Part shown: in pieces, positions 45,013 to 55,643 of the stretch | Layout: each line of letters opens with the position of its first letter | Numbering within the stretch: the first letter of the stretch is position 1 | Assembly: GCA_013400115.1 (NCBI GenBank) | Contig: VXBP01004441.1 | Coordinates: forward strand, 114,116-178,115 | Reading direction: 5' to 3' | Length of the DNA stretch: 64,000 nucleotides | Origin: Rhinopomastus cyanomelas | Taxonomy: Eukaryota > Chordata > Aves > Bucerotiformes > Rhinopomastidae | Notes under the pieces: model-generated | Databases searched by the model: none | What the model was told of the DNA's origin: nothing | What the model saw: the letters and a program-made list of their open reading frames with translations, nothing else | Position numbers and translations under genes: made by a program

Positions 45013-46467
45013 CAAGTCTTATTTTTTGTTTAGCTTTAAAAACACATTCCTTACAGCTACATCTTGTTTAGGCTACTATGAAATTCTGACAGAAAGGTGC
45101 TTGTGACTGTCCCTGCCCAACAAAAATGTATGGCTTTAATAAAGTTCGTGATCTGCAAGTGTGATTTGGATTTAGTGAGCTGAAGCAGGTGCAGCCAGAA
45201 CACCGCTGTGGCTTCGGCTCTTCTGGCTCCTCCAGTTTTCCTTGCAAGGTGTGTTTTGTGGGGCCAGCTGGCACTGGGAGCTGAGTCCAGGGGCTTTGAC
45301 ATGGAGCCTGTGCATCTTTTGCCACAGCTCTTGCCCAGCTGCAGACTGCACAGTGCAAGAGGAGGAAGGTGCCTTCCTCCAGCCTCACCTAATGAGAGCA
45401 GTGACTTCTGCCTCCAGGTTGTATGCGCAGCTGATGCTGAAGTATCTTCCAGTTCGTGGTGTCCATCTTTTCCTCCCTCTTCTGCTGTAAGAGGGCTGGT
45501 TAAGCAGGGTTTGCCTTAATTGCATCCTCTGCTGGTTACCAAAGTGTAAGTAACATCAGCCAGTAAATCTGAGTTCCCTGCAAGGCTGTTGAGCAACAGT
45601 CTCCAACATTTCAGCTAATGGCATTATGTGTCTGGATTTCTTGGTGTCCTTTCAAACCTTCCCCCTGCAGCTTTAGTGCTGAGCACTCCTTTGGCCGTAG
45701 AGTGTTGGCCCTAATTAAAACCCATCCTCGCCCATAACTGCTGCTCTGGGAAAAACCCATTTTCACTGCAGAAAACCAAGTAGCTCGAGTCTACAGACGG
45801 AGTGTTGTTCCTCGCAAATCGGTGGTTGTGCGTAACGTGGGGGGGGGTGATGGAACGGAGCTTGCAGATGTTCATTCAGAAGAGATGAACAGTGAAACCA
45901 TTTATTCTTGATGATTCCGTTTATTAGCCCACGATTCGTTGTGCAGCCAAGCCTAAAATAAAACTGTAATGAAGTTTTCATACGTCACTTAGCGAGGGTT
46001 CTTTGAGCTGCCACTCAGCTCGCCGATGTTCCCCAGCTGCCTCAATTCCAGTTGCACTTTCTATCTCAGTTCACCAGGCTTCATCCCCCTTCTGTTCCCC
46101 CTCCATGCATTCGCCAGGGATCCTAAAAAACCTAGAACAGTTGCATTTTATTGCCCCGGTAATAGTGTTACCTGAGGCTTCAGATTGTTTAGGAGCATCC
46201 TAAGGAAAAGTCTTAGCCGGCGCTGAAACTTTGAAGTAGCAGTTAGAGGAAAGCCAGGCGTTTTCTGTTCCAGACTCAAGCTGAAACTGTGCTGGATTTT
46301 GACTTTGCTGATGCTTGTCTTGGTTTGGACTTATCCAAGTTGCCCAGTTTTAAAGACAGTCCCAGGTTAGGTGTGTGTGCAAGACCTCTGCTGAGCCACT
46401 TCAGATAACTGAGACTGTAAGATACCTGGTCACAAATGTCTTCATGGCAAACTGTGAGAGATAAGGA
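45013..46467. other. unique DNA
   Basis: 1.45 kb without CR1, with a G run at about 45839-45847. Overlapping frames on both strands near 45068-45519 have no recognisable domain; CTGTAAGAG at 45486 is donor-like but unsupported. Confidence 0.4.
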
Positions 46468-46642
46468 TTCAGAGCCCTGGAAGGGGCTGCCCAGGGGGGG
46501 TTGTGGAGTCTCCTTCTCTCCAGACATTTAGAACCCACCTGGCCATGTTCCCGTGTGACTGGATCTAAGTGATCCTGCTGTGGCAGGGGGATTGGCCTGG
46601 ATGATCTTTGGAGGTCCCTTCCCATCCCTAATGTTCTATGAT
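46468..46642 (+). mobile_element. CR1-A LINE, short 3' copy
   Basis: From A-G-A-G-C-C-C-T-G-G-A-A-G-G-G-G to a decayed tail (GTTCTATGATACAGG). An extra G in the glycine run shifts the frame. Confidence 0.92.
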
Positions 46643-47329
46643 ACAGGGTGTATAGTTTGCATAGAGTGTATTTCCCAGCTCAGCAAAGGAAATTATCAGT
46701 GCTTCTGTCTCTACTGCCAAAGCAAAATGTTTAGCAAGCACCAGTGTACCTGTTCAGCCAAACTTCTCTTCCTGAGGGTGTGATATGTGAGTGGGGCACT
46801 TCATTACGCGGTTTTATTTACCCAGTCCTTCCTTTATCATTGCTTCCACACAAGTAAATGAGGTACTGGTAGTGTGTGCTGTCCAGCTCCCCGTCCAGCA
46901 CAGGCTGATTCATTGGCTTTGTATGAATAAGCTGCAGGGACTCCTTAGCCCCGAAGAGATCACGTAATTTACTTAGTGTGAGCCTCGCGCGCTCTGTGAA
47001 GGCGCATATATCTGGACACGGGCACTGACAACAGTCCTGGGGAGGTTTTAATGCGTTCAGATGAAAAGAGAGTGAAAGATAAGTGGGCATGCTGAGACCT
47101 GCTGTACCACACCCAGAGTCGCCCATTCCGTCTGTCGATGGGCTTAATCAGAGATGTCACTGTAGCACCTGGCCTCAAACCCCGTGCTGCTTTATACCGT
47201 GTGCTGTTCTCTTTGCATTAGCTCTGGGAAGGGCTCGTTCAGAGAAATAACAGCTCAGGCAGCAATGGGCCGTACGTTGTGTTTCTTTCTAGCTGTATGA
47301 AACCTTGGTCAGATTCCTTCAGCTGCATA
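46643..47329. other. unique DNA
   Basis: Minus frames at 46818-47178 without a recognisable domain; nothing else. Confidence 0.45.
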
Positions 47330-47418
47330 GACACAGGAGGTTCCACACAAATATGAGAAGGAACTTCTTCACAGTGAGGGTGACAGTGCTAGAAGGGGCT
47401 GCCCAGGGGGGTTGTGGC
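47330..47418 (+). mobile_element. CR1-A fragment lacking its 3' end
   Basis: ACACAGGAGGTTCCACAC to GGGGGGTTGTGG, stopping before the last codons and UTR. Confidence 0.88.
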
Positions 47419-47933
47419 TAGGTGCCACCAAGTGGGTACCATGACTCCGCTCTGGAATCTCACCTGAGACACCCCTGACTGATGTCTTCAGATGGGGGAA
47501 TGTTTTCTGCTGCCCCTCTGGTGAGGTTTCCTGGTGGTCCCTGCTGGTTACAGCTCCCTAACCTGACAGTGCCATGAGCTGTAGTGCAGACTGATGCCAT
47601 GGTGGAGCTACGAGAAGGTGGCTCTTCTCAGACCTTCTCTGAGCAGCCCCCATGGAGTAAAATCCCCACCCCAGTCTCCATTTATGCCCATAAAAGTCCT
47701 CCAGCTGCTCAATGTCTTTGGAGCAACAGTGACACCTTGTGGGTTCATTCCGAGTGTTCTCTGAACACAAACGTTCAGCCCTGGCTCCTCTGCGCTTCCC
47801 TGAGCAGAGACCAGCAGTGCCATCTGCTCAGCAGCATCCCCAGACCTGGAAGCACAGTGACTGAATGGGTGACAGAACTGCTCATGGAGCGCCCAACGCA
47901 GGGCTCGCGTAGCCCTTCCGTTAGCAGGCACCT
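47419..47933. other. unique DNA
   Basis: A + frame (47584-48069, 161 codons) starts here and runs into the next CR1 copy. The unique part shows no recognisable domain. Confidence 0.4.
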
Positions 47934-48051
47934 GCTCCGGAGACTTTCCAAACCCACCTGGACGTTTACCTGTGCGACTGGATCTAGGGGATCCTGCTGT
48001 GGCAGGGGGATGGCACTTGACCCCTTCCGATCCCTAATGTTCTGGGATTGT
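47934..48051 (+). mobile_element. CR1-A 3' end
   Basis: GAGACTTTCCAAACCCACC to GTTCTGGGATTG. About 16 bp are missing in the UTR (GATGGCACTTGACCCC). Possibly the severed 3' part of the copy at 47330-47418, separated by 515 bp of unrelated DNA. Confidence 0.88.
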
Positions 48052-48224
48052 TTGGAAATGGTGCTTTAATTGGAAACTGCTTGGCAGGTGCAAGTTTCAC
48101 GCATTTCATAGGAAGATGCATAGGAACTCTGTTCTGAACGGACAACAGGAGGCTGAAGTGTTGGTTAACACGTGTCTTGAAGATAACAGTGTCCTCATTT
48201 TAGTTTGTGAGAGCATAGTTGGAT

Positions 48225-48758
48225 GATCAGAATAGGGAGAGGTTCTCCTCTCCCTCTACTCGGCCCTGGTGAGACCACATTTGGAATATTGTGTCCAGTT
48301 CAGGCCCCCTCAGTTCCAGAAGGACACAGAGCTGCTGGAGAGAGTCCAGCACAGAGCCACAGACATGATGAAGGGAGGGGACCATCTCCCTGCTGAGGAA
48401 AGGCTGAGGGAGCTGGGGCTCTTCATCTTGGAGAAAAGGAGACTGAGGGGTGACCTCTTTAATGTTGATAAATATGTGAAGGGTGGGTGTCAGGGGGATG
48501 GAGCCAGGCTCTGCTCAGGGGCATCTAATGATAGAACAAGTGGCAATGGATTTGAGCTGGAACACAGGAGGTTCCACATCAAGGTGAGACGGAGCTTCTT
48601 GATCGTGAGGGTGACAGAGCCCTGGCAGGGGCTGCCTGGGTTGGGGGGGGGTTGTGGATTCTCCTTCTCTGGAGACGTTTAAAACCAGCCTGGATGTGTT
48701 CCTGGACTGGATGATCCTTCGAGATCCCTTCCAATCCCAACACTCTGTGATTCTGTGA
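48225..48758 (+). mobile_element. CR1-A LINE, long copy with open ORF2 tail
   Basis: The frame 48269-48682 is open from R-P-H-L-E-Y-C-V-Q-F through E-M-M-K-type, L-R-G-D and C-Q-G-D-G-A-R-L to Q-G-L-P, where an expanded G run (48642-48650) shifts it. About 35 bp around the stop are deleted (GTTCCTGGACTGGATG). Confidence 0.95.
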
Positions 48759-49769
48759 GAATGTGCCCATTCTTATCATGCTAGTACAGTTTGATTCTGG
48801 CTGTCATTGCTGAGCCTAACTTTTGCTTCTGTTTTTGCCAACCTGCTCACAAGACTTTGTTCGATTCAGATCTAATATTTTAGTGTTTTCTAGTCCTGGC
48901 CTATTGAATTTGTTGCTCCAGAGGATTTTTCATTCCAGCTGGGCTTCAGTTACTCTCTAATTCCCCCGGGGCTCCATTTTTTTGAGTCCTACTGTGATTT
49001 GCATTTGTAGACTTTCAATAGATAAACATTATAGCTTCTCAAACCCTGTGCTGTCACATCCTTTCCGATGGCACTCGGCTCCTGCTGATCCTGGTAAAAA
49101 GCATTTTGCTTTGCATAATATTCTGCATGACATTCAATTATGGAGATCTTCACATTTAAAAAACTCTAATCAAGAGACGAGCGGTCTGCTATTAATTAGC
49201 TGTCCGGTGCCCAGGACTCATGTTGATAGTAATGGTTCCCCTTGGTTATGGCTTTATGAATCTATAGGAAAACACGCCATTAGGGGTATTAAAAATTCAT
49301 CCCAAAAGAGTACTGCCAGCTTGAAAAATGGAGTTCAGTCTTTCCATTTATAAATCTTTTAATAGAACAATTTTAAATAACAGGGTCTAGAATCGTTTAA
49401 AATATTTATTTCCAGCAAACTTGAAGACAGCATCTTGATATCTGTGTTAGCCCATGCTTGCATGCACGAGCACTGGAATAACTGGAACACTTTGGATCTC
49501 TTGGAGATCAAGCGTGCATGAACCTCAGGGATGGATGAAGTTTCTAAAGACGTGCTTCCCAAGCTGAAGCTTTCCAGGACCTCAGACCTGGGCAGAAAAG
49601 CATGCCCACACTTCTCTACATGTGCATGCAAACTGCTTTCATGGGTTTTTCAAAACGAATGTTAGCTACAGACATCTCCCGCTTGCCTCTTCCTCCTCAT
49701 CTCCTTCAACCATCCTTGTCTTAAAATCCAGTTTTCTCCTTTGCTGTAAGTTCACTGTGTTGGTCTGGT
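48759..49769. other. unique DNA; candidate conserved non-coding element
   Basis: 48960-49350 is repeat-free and AT-rich, with homeodomain-type cores (ATTAATTAGC at 49191-49200). No paired splice sites. The 123-codon + frame (48982-49353) shows no domain. Confidence 0.3.
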
Positions 49770-50001
49770 GTCCTATCATTAGTGACCTGGGAGAAGAGAC
49801 CAACCCCCATCTCTCTACATCTTCCCTTGAGGTAGCTGTAAAGAGAAAAAGGGTCTCCCCTCAGACTCATTTTCTCCAGGCTAAACACCCCCAGTTCCCT
49901 CTCGTCAACAGACCTGTCCTCCAGGCCCTTCACCAGCCTCACTGCTCTTCTTTGCACCCACTCCATCTCAATGTCCTTGTATTGAGGTGCCGAAAACCCT
50001 A
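49770..50001 (-). mobile_element. CR1-F (older CR1) ORF2 fragment
   Basis: The minus frame reads A-P-Q-Y-K-D-I-E-M-E-W-V-Q-R-R-A-V-R, F-S-L-E-K-M-S-L-R-G-D and C-R-E-M-G-V-G-L-F-S-Q. The 3' UTR is absent, so this is an eroded older copy. Confidence 0.85.
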
Positions 50002-50371
50002 TCACCAGGCATCGCCTGTCGTGGTAAAAGCAGCAGCACCTGCAAGGAATGTCTTCGTGGGATTGCGGCGTCAGAGGTGCACAAAGAGTAAAGGGAGCCC
50101 ACAGCCCAACGGTCCGCTGGTCTACTGAAGAGGCAATTCATCACAGTGCCATCTATTCAGAAATGTTATAAATCAAACGCCTCACCTCTCCCCAGAACGA
50201 TGTCTACACGAGAGCGATGTTTCTTCATTTATTAAAAAGAAATTAAGGGAGATAATCATCCGGCCATCTATCAGTTCCAGAACTGCCTTCTGCGGCACAT
50301 TAAATATCAATTAATAAAACACGATGGGAACCGCTTGTCATCCCCATAATACAGTTTATTTTTTAGTGCAG
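50002..50371. other. unique AT-rich DNA
   Basis: 50130-50330 is repeat-free and could be conserved non-coding sequence; nothing coding. Confidence 0.3.
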
Positions 50372-50911
50372 TCACAAAATCCCAGAACATCAGGGATTGG
50401 AAGGGACCTCCAGAGATCATCCAGTCCAGTCCTGCCACCACAGCAGGATCCCCTAGATCCAGTCACACAGGAACATGACCAGGAGGGTTTTGAACGTCTC
50501 CAGAGAAGGAGACTCCACAACCCCCCTGGGCAGCCCCTTCCAGGGCTCTGGCACCCTCACTGGGAAGAAGTTTCCTCTCATATTTATATGGAACCTCCTC
50601 TGTTCCAGCTCACACCCACTGCCCCTTGTCCTATCACTAGATGTAACTGAGCAGAGCCTGGCTCCATCCTCCTGGCACCCACCCTTCACATATTTATCTA
50701 TATTCATGGGGTCACCCCTCAGTCTCCTTTCCTCTAAGCTCCCTCAGCCTTTCCTCAGCAGGGAGATGCTCCCCTCCCTTCATCATCTTTGTGTCTGTGC
50801 ACTGGACTCTCTCCAGCACCTCTGTGTCCTTCTGGAACTGAGTGGCCCAGAACTGGCCACAAGATTCCACATGTGGTCTCCCCAGGGCAGAGTAGAGAGG
50901 GAGGAGAACAT
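50372..50911 (-). mobile_element. CR1-A LINE, long antisense copy
   Basis: 3' end TCACAAAATCCCAGAACATC. The minus frame 50707-50453 covers M-N-I-D-K-Y-V-K-G-G-C-Q-E to F-L-C-D-W-I-stop intact. About 25 bp of the L-G-L-F-S segment are lost near 50738. It extends to the post-RT S-A-L-V segment. Confidence 0.95.
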
Positions 50912-51154
50912 CAGTGCTTCCTTTTTATGTATTCTTTTTTTTATAAACCTATAAATAAGGACTCTAGAGTTCCATTCTGTTGGAGCATTGATGGGGGAAG
51001 AGATGATCTCAGTGCAAAACACACTGCTCCATTATCGCTTAGGACTTACTTTACTTTCTTTTATGAAAATGATTTTTACTGCGGTTCATTTTGCAGTCCG
51101 GTGCAAATACTGTTGTGAGGTTTTATTTCCAGATTCTCCTGCCCTTGTTAGTGA

Positions 51155-51353
51155 AGGACCTTCTTCCCAGTGAGGGTGACAGAGCCCTGGAAGGGGCTCT
51201 CCAGGGGGGTTGTGGAGTCTCCTTCTCTGGAGACATTTAAGAGCTGCCTGGATATGTTCCTGTGCAGCTTGGTCTGGGTGATCCTGCTCTGGCAGGGGGG
51301 TGGGACTGGGTGATCTTTCGAGGTCCCTTCCAATCCCTAACGTTCTGTGATTT
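51155..51353 (+). mobile_element. CR1-A LINE, short 3' copy
   Basis: From C-T-T-C-T-T-C-C-C-A-G-T-G-A-G-G to GTTCTGTGATTTTCC. Lacks the second tail repeat. Confidence 0.92.
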
Positions 51354-51927
51354 TCCCCAATACCCTTACCTGCACTCGCGTGCGCTTGCTGCGTCACCAG
51401 CTGGACTGTGTTGCTGGTGTTTATGGGGTGTAGGCATGCCGCTCATGTTCTGGGGTACTCTGCGGGAAGGCAGTTACAAACCTATACGGGTTATACCCAG
51501 GAGTTACTGGGTTGCAGCAGAAAGCGACAGAAATGCCGCTGTGCTCATTAATACCGGCGCGCGATGCCAAGACAGAAGCAGTTTCTGAAAATTATCCTCC
51601 AAGTGCTTTTAGATCATGTACTTTCTTCCCTTTAATGCTCTAAGTGTGTCACTTAGGAGAAGCTTCTCCTGAAGGAGGCAAAAGGCGCTTTCCTCAGGAG
51701 CGCTGCCAGCGCAGCGTTCGCCTTGTGCTTGGCGCCGCCTGCACAAGCAGGGATCCAGCGGGTCCTTTCTGTGCCGTTGGAGTTCGTGACGTTTCCTTCC
51801 CTTGGGCTGTGATCTAACAGTTGTCTTTAAAACCCAGCAAAACCTCGAGGAAGTGTATTGCCCCTGTCCTTGGAGTTTACCTGAAAGGTCAGGCCAGCTG
51901 GCACTTTCCCTCTGTTTGGGATGAGTA
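51354..51927. other. unique DNA with a CpG-rich patch
   Basis: 51550-51760 contains clustered CpG (CGGCGCGCGATG, GGCGCCGCC). No promoter element or exon could be assigned. Confidence 0.35.
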
Positions 51928-52026
51928 GCACAGAGTTACTGAGGCTGGAAAAGACCTCTAAGATCGTAAAGCCCGGCCTATGACCTAACATCATGACATC
52001 AGCTGTGCCGTGGCACCAAATGCCAC
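51928..52026 (-). mobile_element. CR1-G (old CR1) fragment
   Basis: GAGGCTGGAAAAGACCTCTA and AAATGCCACAG resemble the antisense UTR of old CR1 groups with an A-A-G-A-T-C-x-T-x-x-A-G core. Diverged. Confidence 0.65.
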
Positions 52027-52241
52027 AGAGACTGATCTGATTTGACTTTTGAAAGTAATTTTTCATGACTTGGAAGCTAACTGGAAAATTCAGATAGGTT
52101 TTCCTAAATCTAGAAGTTTTCTCTTGTGCTGGTGTGATTTGGGCAGCTTCTCAGGCAATAAGTTTTCTTCAGCAGCTCTGACATACTCACACCTCCTTGT
52201 GTTCTGAATGCTTGTAGTACATGATGCTGAAACACTCCTCC

Positions 52242-52316
52242 TCGAATCATGCAGTGTGTTGAGTTGGAAGGGAACTCCACAGGTTGTCTAGGCCAACCCC
52301 CACAAACCCAGCAGGG
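52242..52316 (-). mobile_element. old CR1 3' fragment of a head-to-head pair
   Basis: AATCATGCAGTGTGTTGAG, GTTGGAAGGGAACTCC and AGGCCAACCCCCACAAAC: antisense 3' UTR of an old CR1 type, cut exactly where the + strand CR1-A begins. Confidence 0.72.
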
Positions 52317-52318
52317 CC

Positions 52319-52711
52319 AAAGCTGAGGGAGCTGGCTCTCCTTGGCTTAGAGAAAGGAGACTCAAGGGCAACCTCACTCGTGTCGATAAATATGTGAAGG
52401 GTGGGTGTCAGGAGGATGGAGCCAGGCTCTGCTCAGTGGCATCTGATGATAGGAAATGGGGCAATGGGTGTGAACTGGAACAGAGGAGGTTCCACATCAA
52501 TATGAGAAGGACCTTCTTCCCAGTGAGGGTGCCAGAGCCCTGAAAGGGGCTTCCCCAGGAGGTTGCAGAGTCTCCTTCTCAGGAGACTTTTAAAACCCTC
52601 CTGGCCATGTTCCAGTGTGACTGGATGTAGGTGATCCAGCTGTGGCAGAGGGATTGGAGTGGATGGTCTTTCGAGGTCCCTTCCCATCCCTAATGTTCTG
52701 TGATTCTGTGA
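52319..52711 (+). mobile_element. CR1-A LINE, 5'-truncated
   Basis: From A-A-G-C-T-G-A-G-G-G-A-G-C-T-G-G to a perfect tail. A missing A in AGAAAGGAGACTC and a stop at GAGCCCTGA break the frame. Confidence 0.94.
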
Positions 52712-52725
52712 TAACACTTTGTATA

Positions 52726-52838
52726 GATCTGGAGCTTAGGGACACGGCTCAGCAGTGTCCTTGGGACACTTGGGTTAATGGTTGGATTCCATGATCTTAA
52801 ATGTCTTTTCCAACCTGAACACTTCTGTGTGAGTCTGT
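52726..52838 (+). mobile_element. CR1-G (old CR1) 3' fragment
   Basis: GTTGGATTCCATGATCTTAA, TGTCTTTTCCAACCTGAAC and a decayed ATTCTRTG tail. Begins about 15 bp after the preceding CR1-A tail. Confidence 0.75.
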
Positions 52839-53340
52839 AATTAAGAGAGTTTTTTTATCATTTTAAAGCTCTTCTTCCTCTCCCGTAAGCAGATACAATA
52901 CTCTGCCACTGAGGTAGCTGGATGCCCCCAGTGTCCTGTTCAACTTGCCATTTCTGTGTGCGTGGCCAAGCTGCAGATAAATACCTCACCGAGGATGATG
53001 AGCAGTGCCTTTGCTCTTGTAAATGCCAAAGACACCTCAGTCTGGGCTGCCTTTCACTTCTAATTTCCCAAGAAAGCACTTTCAGAAAAGATGAGGCAAC
53101 TGTGAAGCAAATTGCCACTTGTTTCTGTTGGTGAGAGAACACCCACCATTCGCAGGTACAGGGACTGTCTGCTTCCATTCACTGCTATAATGAGCCTGTA
53201 TTTCCCCCAGCTTCTAACACACTGTGTGCAATGCTAGACTAACAAAACAGCTTTCCCACTGCCCCCCCAGAAGCACAGACCAGCTGGCACACATGGAAGA
53301 GTACACGGCAGCGCCTCGTCCGTTCCCTGAGTTAAATGGC
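52839..53340. other. unique DNA
   Basis: A possible 45-bp exon (53086-53130) has a good donor (GTTG/GTGAGA), but its phase conflicts with neighbouring candidates; not called. Confidence 0.35.
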
Positions 53341-53502
53341 ATCTTCATGGCTCTGTGCTGGACTCTCTCCAGCAGCTCTGTGTCCTTCTGGAACTGAGGC
53401 GCCCAGAACTGGGCACAATCATCCAGATGTGGCCTCACCAGGGCAGAGCAGGAGGAGAGGAGAACCTCTCTCACTCTGCTAAGCACTCCCTTCTGATCCG
53501 TG
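53341..53502 (-). mobile_element. CR1-A fragment, 5' side only, head-to-head
   Basis: Antisense of the H-R-A-M-K-M to S-R-x-R-E-V segment (GCTGGACTCTCTCCAGCAGC). Lacks the whole 3' half. Fused to a + strand CR1-D tail. Confidence 0.87.
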
Positions 53503-53584
53503 AGGCTGTTAGGGAGATGCTGGAATGAAGGTTGGACTTGGTGATCCCGGAGGTCCTTTCCAGCCATAAGGATTCTGTGATTCC
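53503..53584 (+). mobile_element. CR1-D 3' end
   Basis: GGTTGGACTTGGTGATCC, AGGTCCTTTCCAGCCATAAG, tail GATTCTGTGATTCC. Matches the antisense D copy at 44860. Confidence 0.83.
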
Positions 53585-54108
53585 AGTAGGAGCTGAAATA
53601 GTAGTGAGTGGTTAAGGAGTAAAATCTTACCATCACATCTACCATCCTCTCATCCTCACCTTAAACATTGAGCTCTAATGTGAGTGTGTTTTGGCAGACT
53701 GAAGCAAGAGGAGTGGCAAATGAAAACCTGCCATTCCTAAAGCACAAACCCAAGTGAAACGTTAAGTTGACCAGTATTTTCTTGAGGTGATGGACTCATT
53801 TCTCATTCCTTTTGCTGACTCTGGTGCAGAGAGAGTTTTACCCTGGCATCTGGTCAAAGATCACCGCTTAATCCAGCTTCATTTATTCTTTTCACATGAT
53901 TATGACTGTGGATTGTGATGACTTCAGAGTTCAGAGCCACTCACGTTCAGTACAGTCAGTCTGCCAGGTTACTGAGGAGTATCTGTTCAAAGACTGGGCT
54001 TTTCTAACAGGGACTTGAGGGGGTCAAGCTGCATGTAGCAGCAGAGTAGTTTTATTTACATTTTTAAAGACAGGGTGATCACAGTGCTGGAAAAAAGGAA
54101 GAAGCAGG
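53585..54108. other. unique DNA
   Basis: Nothing recognised. Confidence 0.5.
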
Positions 54109-54164
54109 AATCACAGAGCATTAGGGATTGGAAGGGACCCTGAAAGATCATCCAGTCCAATCCT
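54109..54164 (-). mobile_element. CR1-A 3' tail fragment of a head-to-head pair
   Basis: AATCACAGAGCATTAGGG to ATCCAGTCCAATCC: 56 bp of antisense tail and UTR. Confidence 0.9.
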
Positions 54165-54170
54165 GGAAGA

Positions 54171-54248
54171 AGATCCTGCTGTGGTGAGGAGATAGGACTA
54201 GATGATCTTTCAAGGTCCCTTCCAATGTCTAATGTTGTGTGATTTTGG
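54171..54248 (+). mobile_element. CR1-A 3' UTR of a head-to-head pair
   Basis: GATCCTGCTGTGGTGAGG to GTTGTGTGATTTTGGG. With 54109-54164 it can form a hairpin of about 40 imperfect base pairs around a loop of roughly 30 nt. Confidence 0.9.
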
Positions 54249-55079
54249 GAAAAGTCCAGGAAAGGGTGCTCCATCTTCTCTGCATCCAGAGGCAAAATAC
54301 TCATTGGCCTCGTATTGAGCAGCATCCCTCCTTTTAATTTGAGTATTGAATCACACCACGAGGACACAGAGAAACTCTGTGGCTGATATATTTTGTGAAC
54401 TGAGACGTTCCAATTTCTGGGTAAGCAGCTAAACCCTCTTCTGCAAGGAGCTGAGCGATGCTCCCTGTCAGGAGCACCCCCAGTTAAGTACTCCCCGTGC
54501 CGGTACGAGCCCCGGGTGTCTTTTGATGGCAGCACCTTGGGTAATGCATTGCCTCGTGCCGCTGCTCCGACTAAGCGCTGCGCTGTGTGTGTCGTGAGGT
54601 GTGGTTAGTGTAATATTTATGCATACAGGTATCTGCCAGAGTCACCTTGGGGGTGGCGCAGCCTGCAGAGAGCAGATAAACAGCACGGTGCCTGCAGGGA
54701 GTGCTGCTGCACACTCGCAGCTGCTTTCCAGCAGCCCAGCAACTAGACTTTACGTAAAACAGATATAAATGATGTAAGTTCACTCGTCACTTGGTTACTT
54801 AATGGTTCCTCTAAAGCGAAAAAGAAGTGTCGTGTGGGAGCTCATATAAAATACATGCTTCCAGGCTTCAGCAGCAATCAGCGTCTTGGAGACGTGAGCG
54901 CAGTCGTTTAAACCACTTGAACTCTCCTCACCTGTTCGAAGGAAGTGGAAAGGGTGAGAAAATGGCAGGCAGATCCAGTGCTGATAGATGGTGCTCCCAC
55001 GGTGTTAGCGCCGCGTGCGGTCCCTGGCTGTGCAGGACTGGTGAGGGAGAGGGGCTGCGATGGACTTCCGTGGTGCTGC
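54249..55079. other. unique DNA
   Basis: Moderately CpG-rich at 54480-54620. No exon supported. Confidence 0.4.
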
Positions 55080-55110
55080 AAGGAGACTCCACAACCTCCC
55101 TGGGCAGCCC
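55080..55110 (-). mobile_element. 31-bp CR1-A-like sliver
   Basis: AAGGAGACTCCACAACCTCC plus CTGGGCAGCCC, the antisense of the G-L-P-R-x-V-V-E-S-P coding stretch. Both ends of the element are missing. It provides a pyrimidine tract and CAG that act as the acceptor of the candidate exon at 55108. Confidence 0.65.
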
Positions 55111-55178
55111 GTAAAGCCTTCCATCTACGTAACAGAGAGTTTCAACCCGCCAAGCTTATAGAGCCTGCTAATTTCATG
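55108..55178 (+). CDS. weak candidate exon with CR1-derived acceptor
   Basis: 71 bp from CTCCCTGGGCAG to a strong donor CATG/GTAAGA at 55179. The open frame is two bases, then 23 codons containing NREFQPAKLIEPANFM. Its phase does not join directly to 41138-41249 (which ends on a whole codon), so an exon would have to lie between. Alternative acceptors at 55135 (CGTAACAG) and 55160 (CTTATAG) are possible. Confidence 0.22.
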
Positions 55179-55643
55179 GTAAGAATGAAATCTAGCTTAA
55201 GCCACAGCCTTGCTATTCCTGCCTCGTTAGCGCTCTGTAGTTTTGGTGTGTTTATAAACCATCTAATTTTCAGCCACATTATTCTCAGGGGAGAATCAAT
55301 ACTGGCTTGATCCTGTTGAGCAGAATGAGGGTTAGCACTTGGGATGAGGGTGAAGCAAGCAGACACCATTTTATTTTGAAGAATGAAAACAAAGTCAGTT
55401 TGCCTTTAGAAGTGTGGATTTGCTTGTGTTTGTAGCAACTCCCTGTCCTTAGGTTGCTGCTTTTCTGCTTTTGATTTTGTTCTTTTTGCCATGAATCAGC
55501 CCTGCTCCCTGTGGCACAGCTCAGAAAACAGAGGAGCATCACTGGATACCAGCTGGATGGGTCACCTGCTGTTTTCAGCAGTGTTCCACAGTGCGCTGTC
55601 TGTGCAAGTGCTCTGCAGGACACCTTAACAACCTGCTTTTGTC
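55179..55643. other. unique AT-rich DNA
   Basis: Nothing beyond the donor at its left end. Confidence 0.45.

Noticed and set aside
53086..53130. 45-bp segment with a strong donor GTTG/GTGAGA
   Set aside because: Only 14 codons; joining it to the next candidate acceptor at 55136 would create a stop, and the other candidates do not fit its phase.
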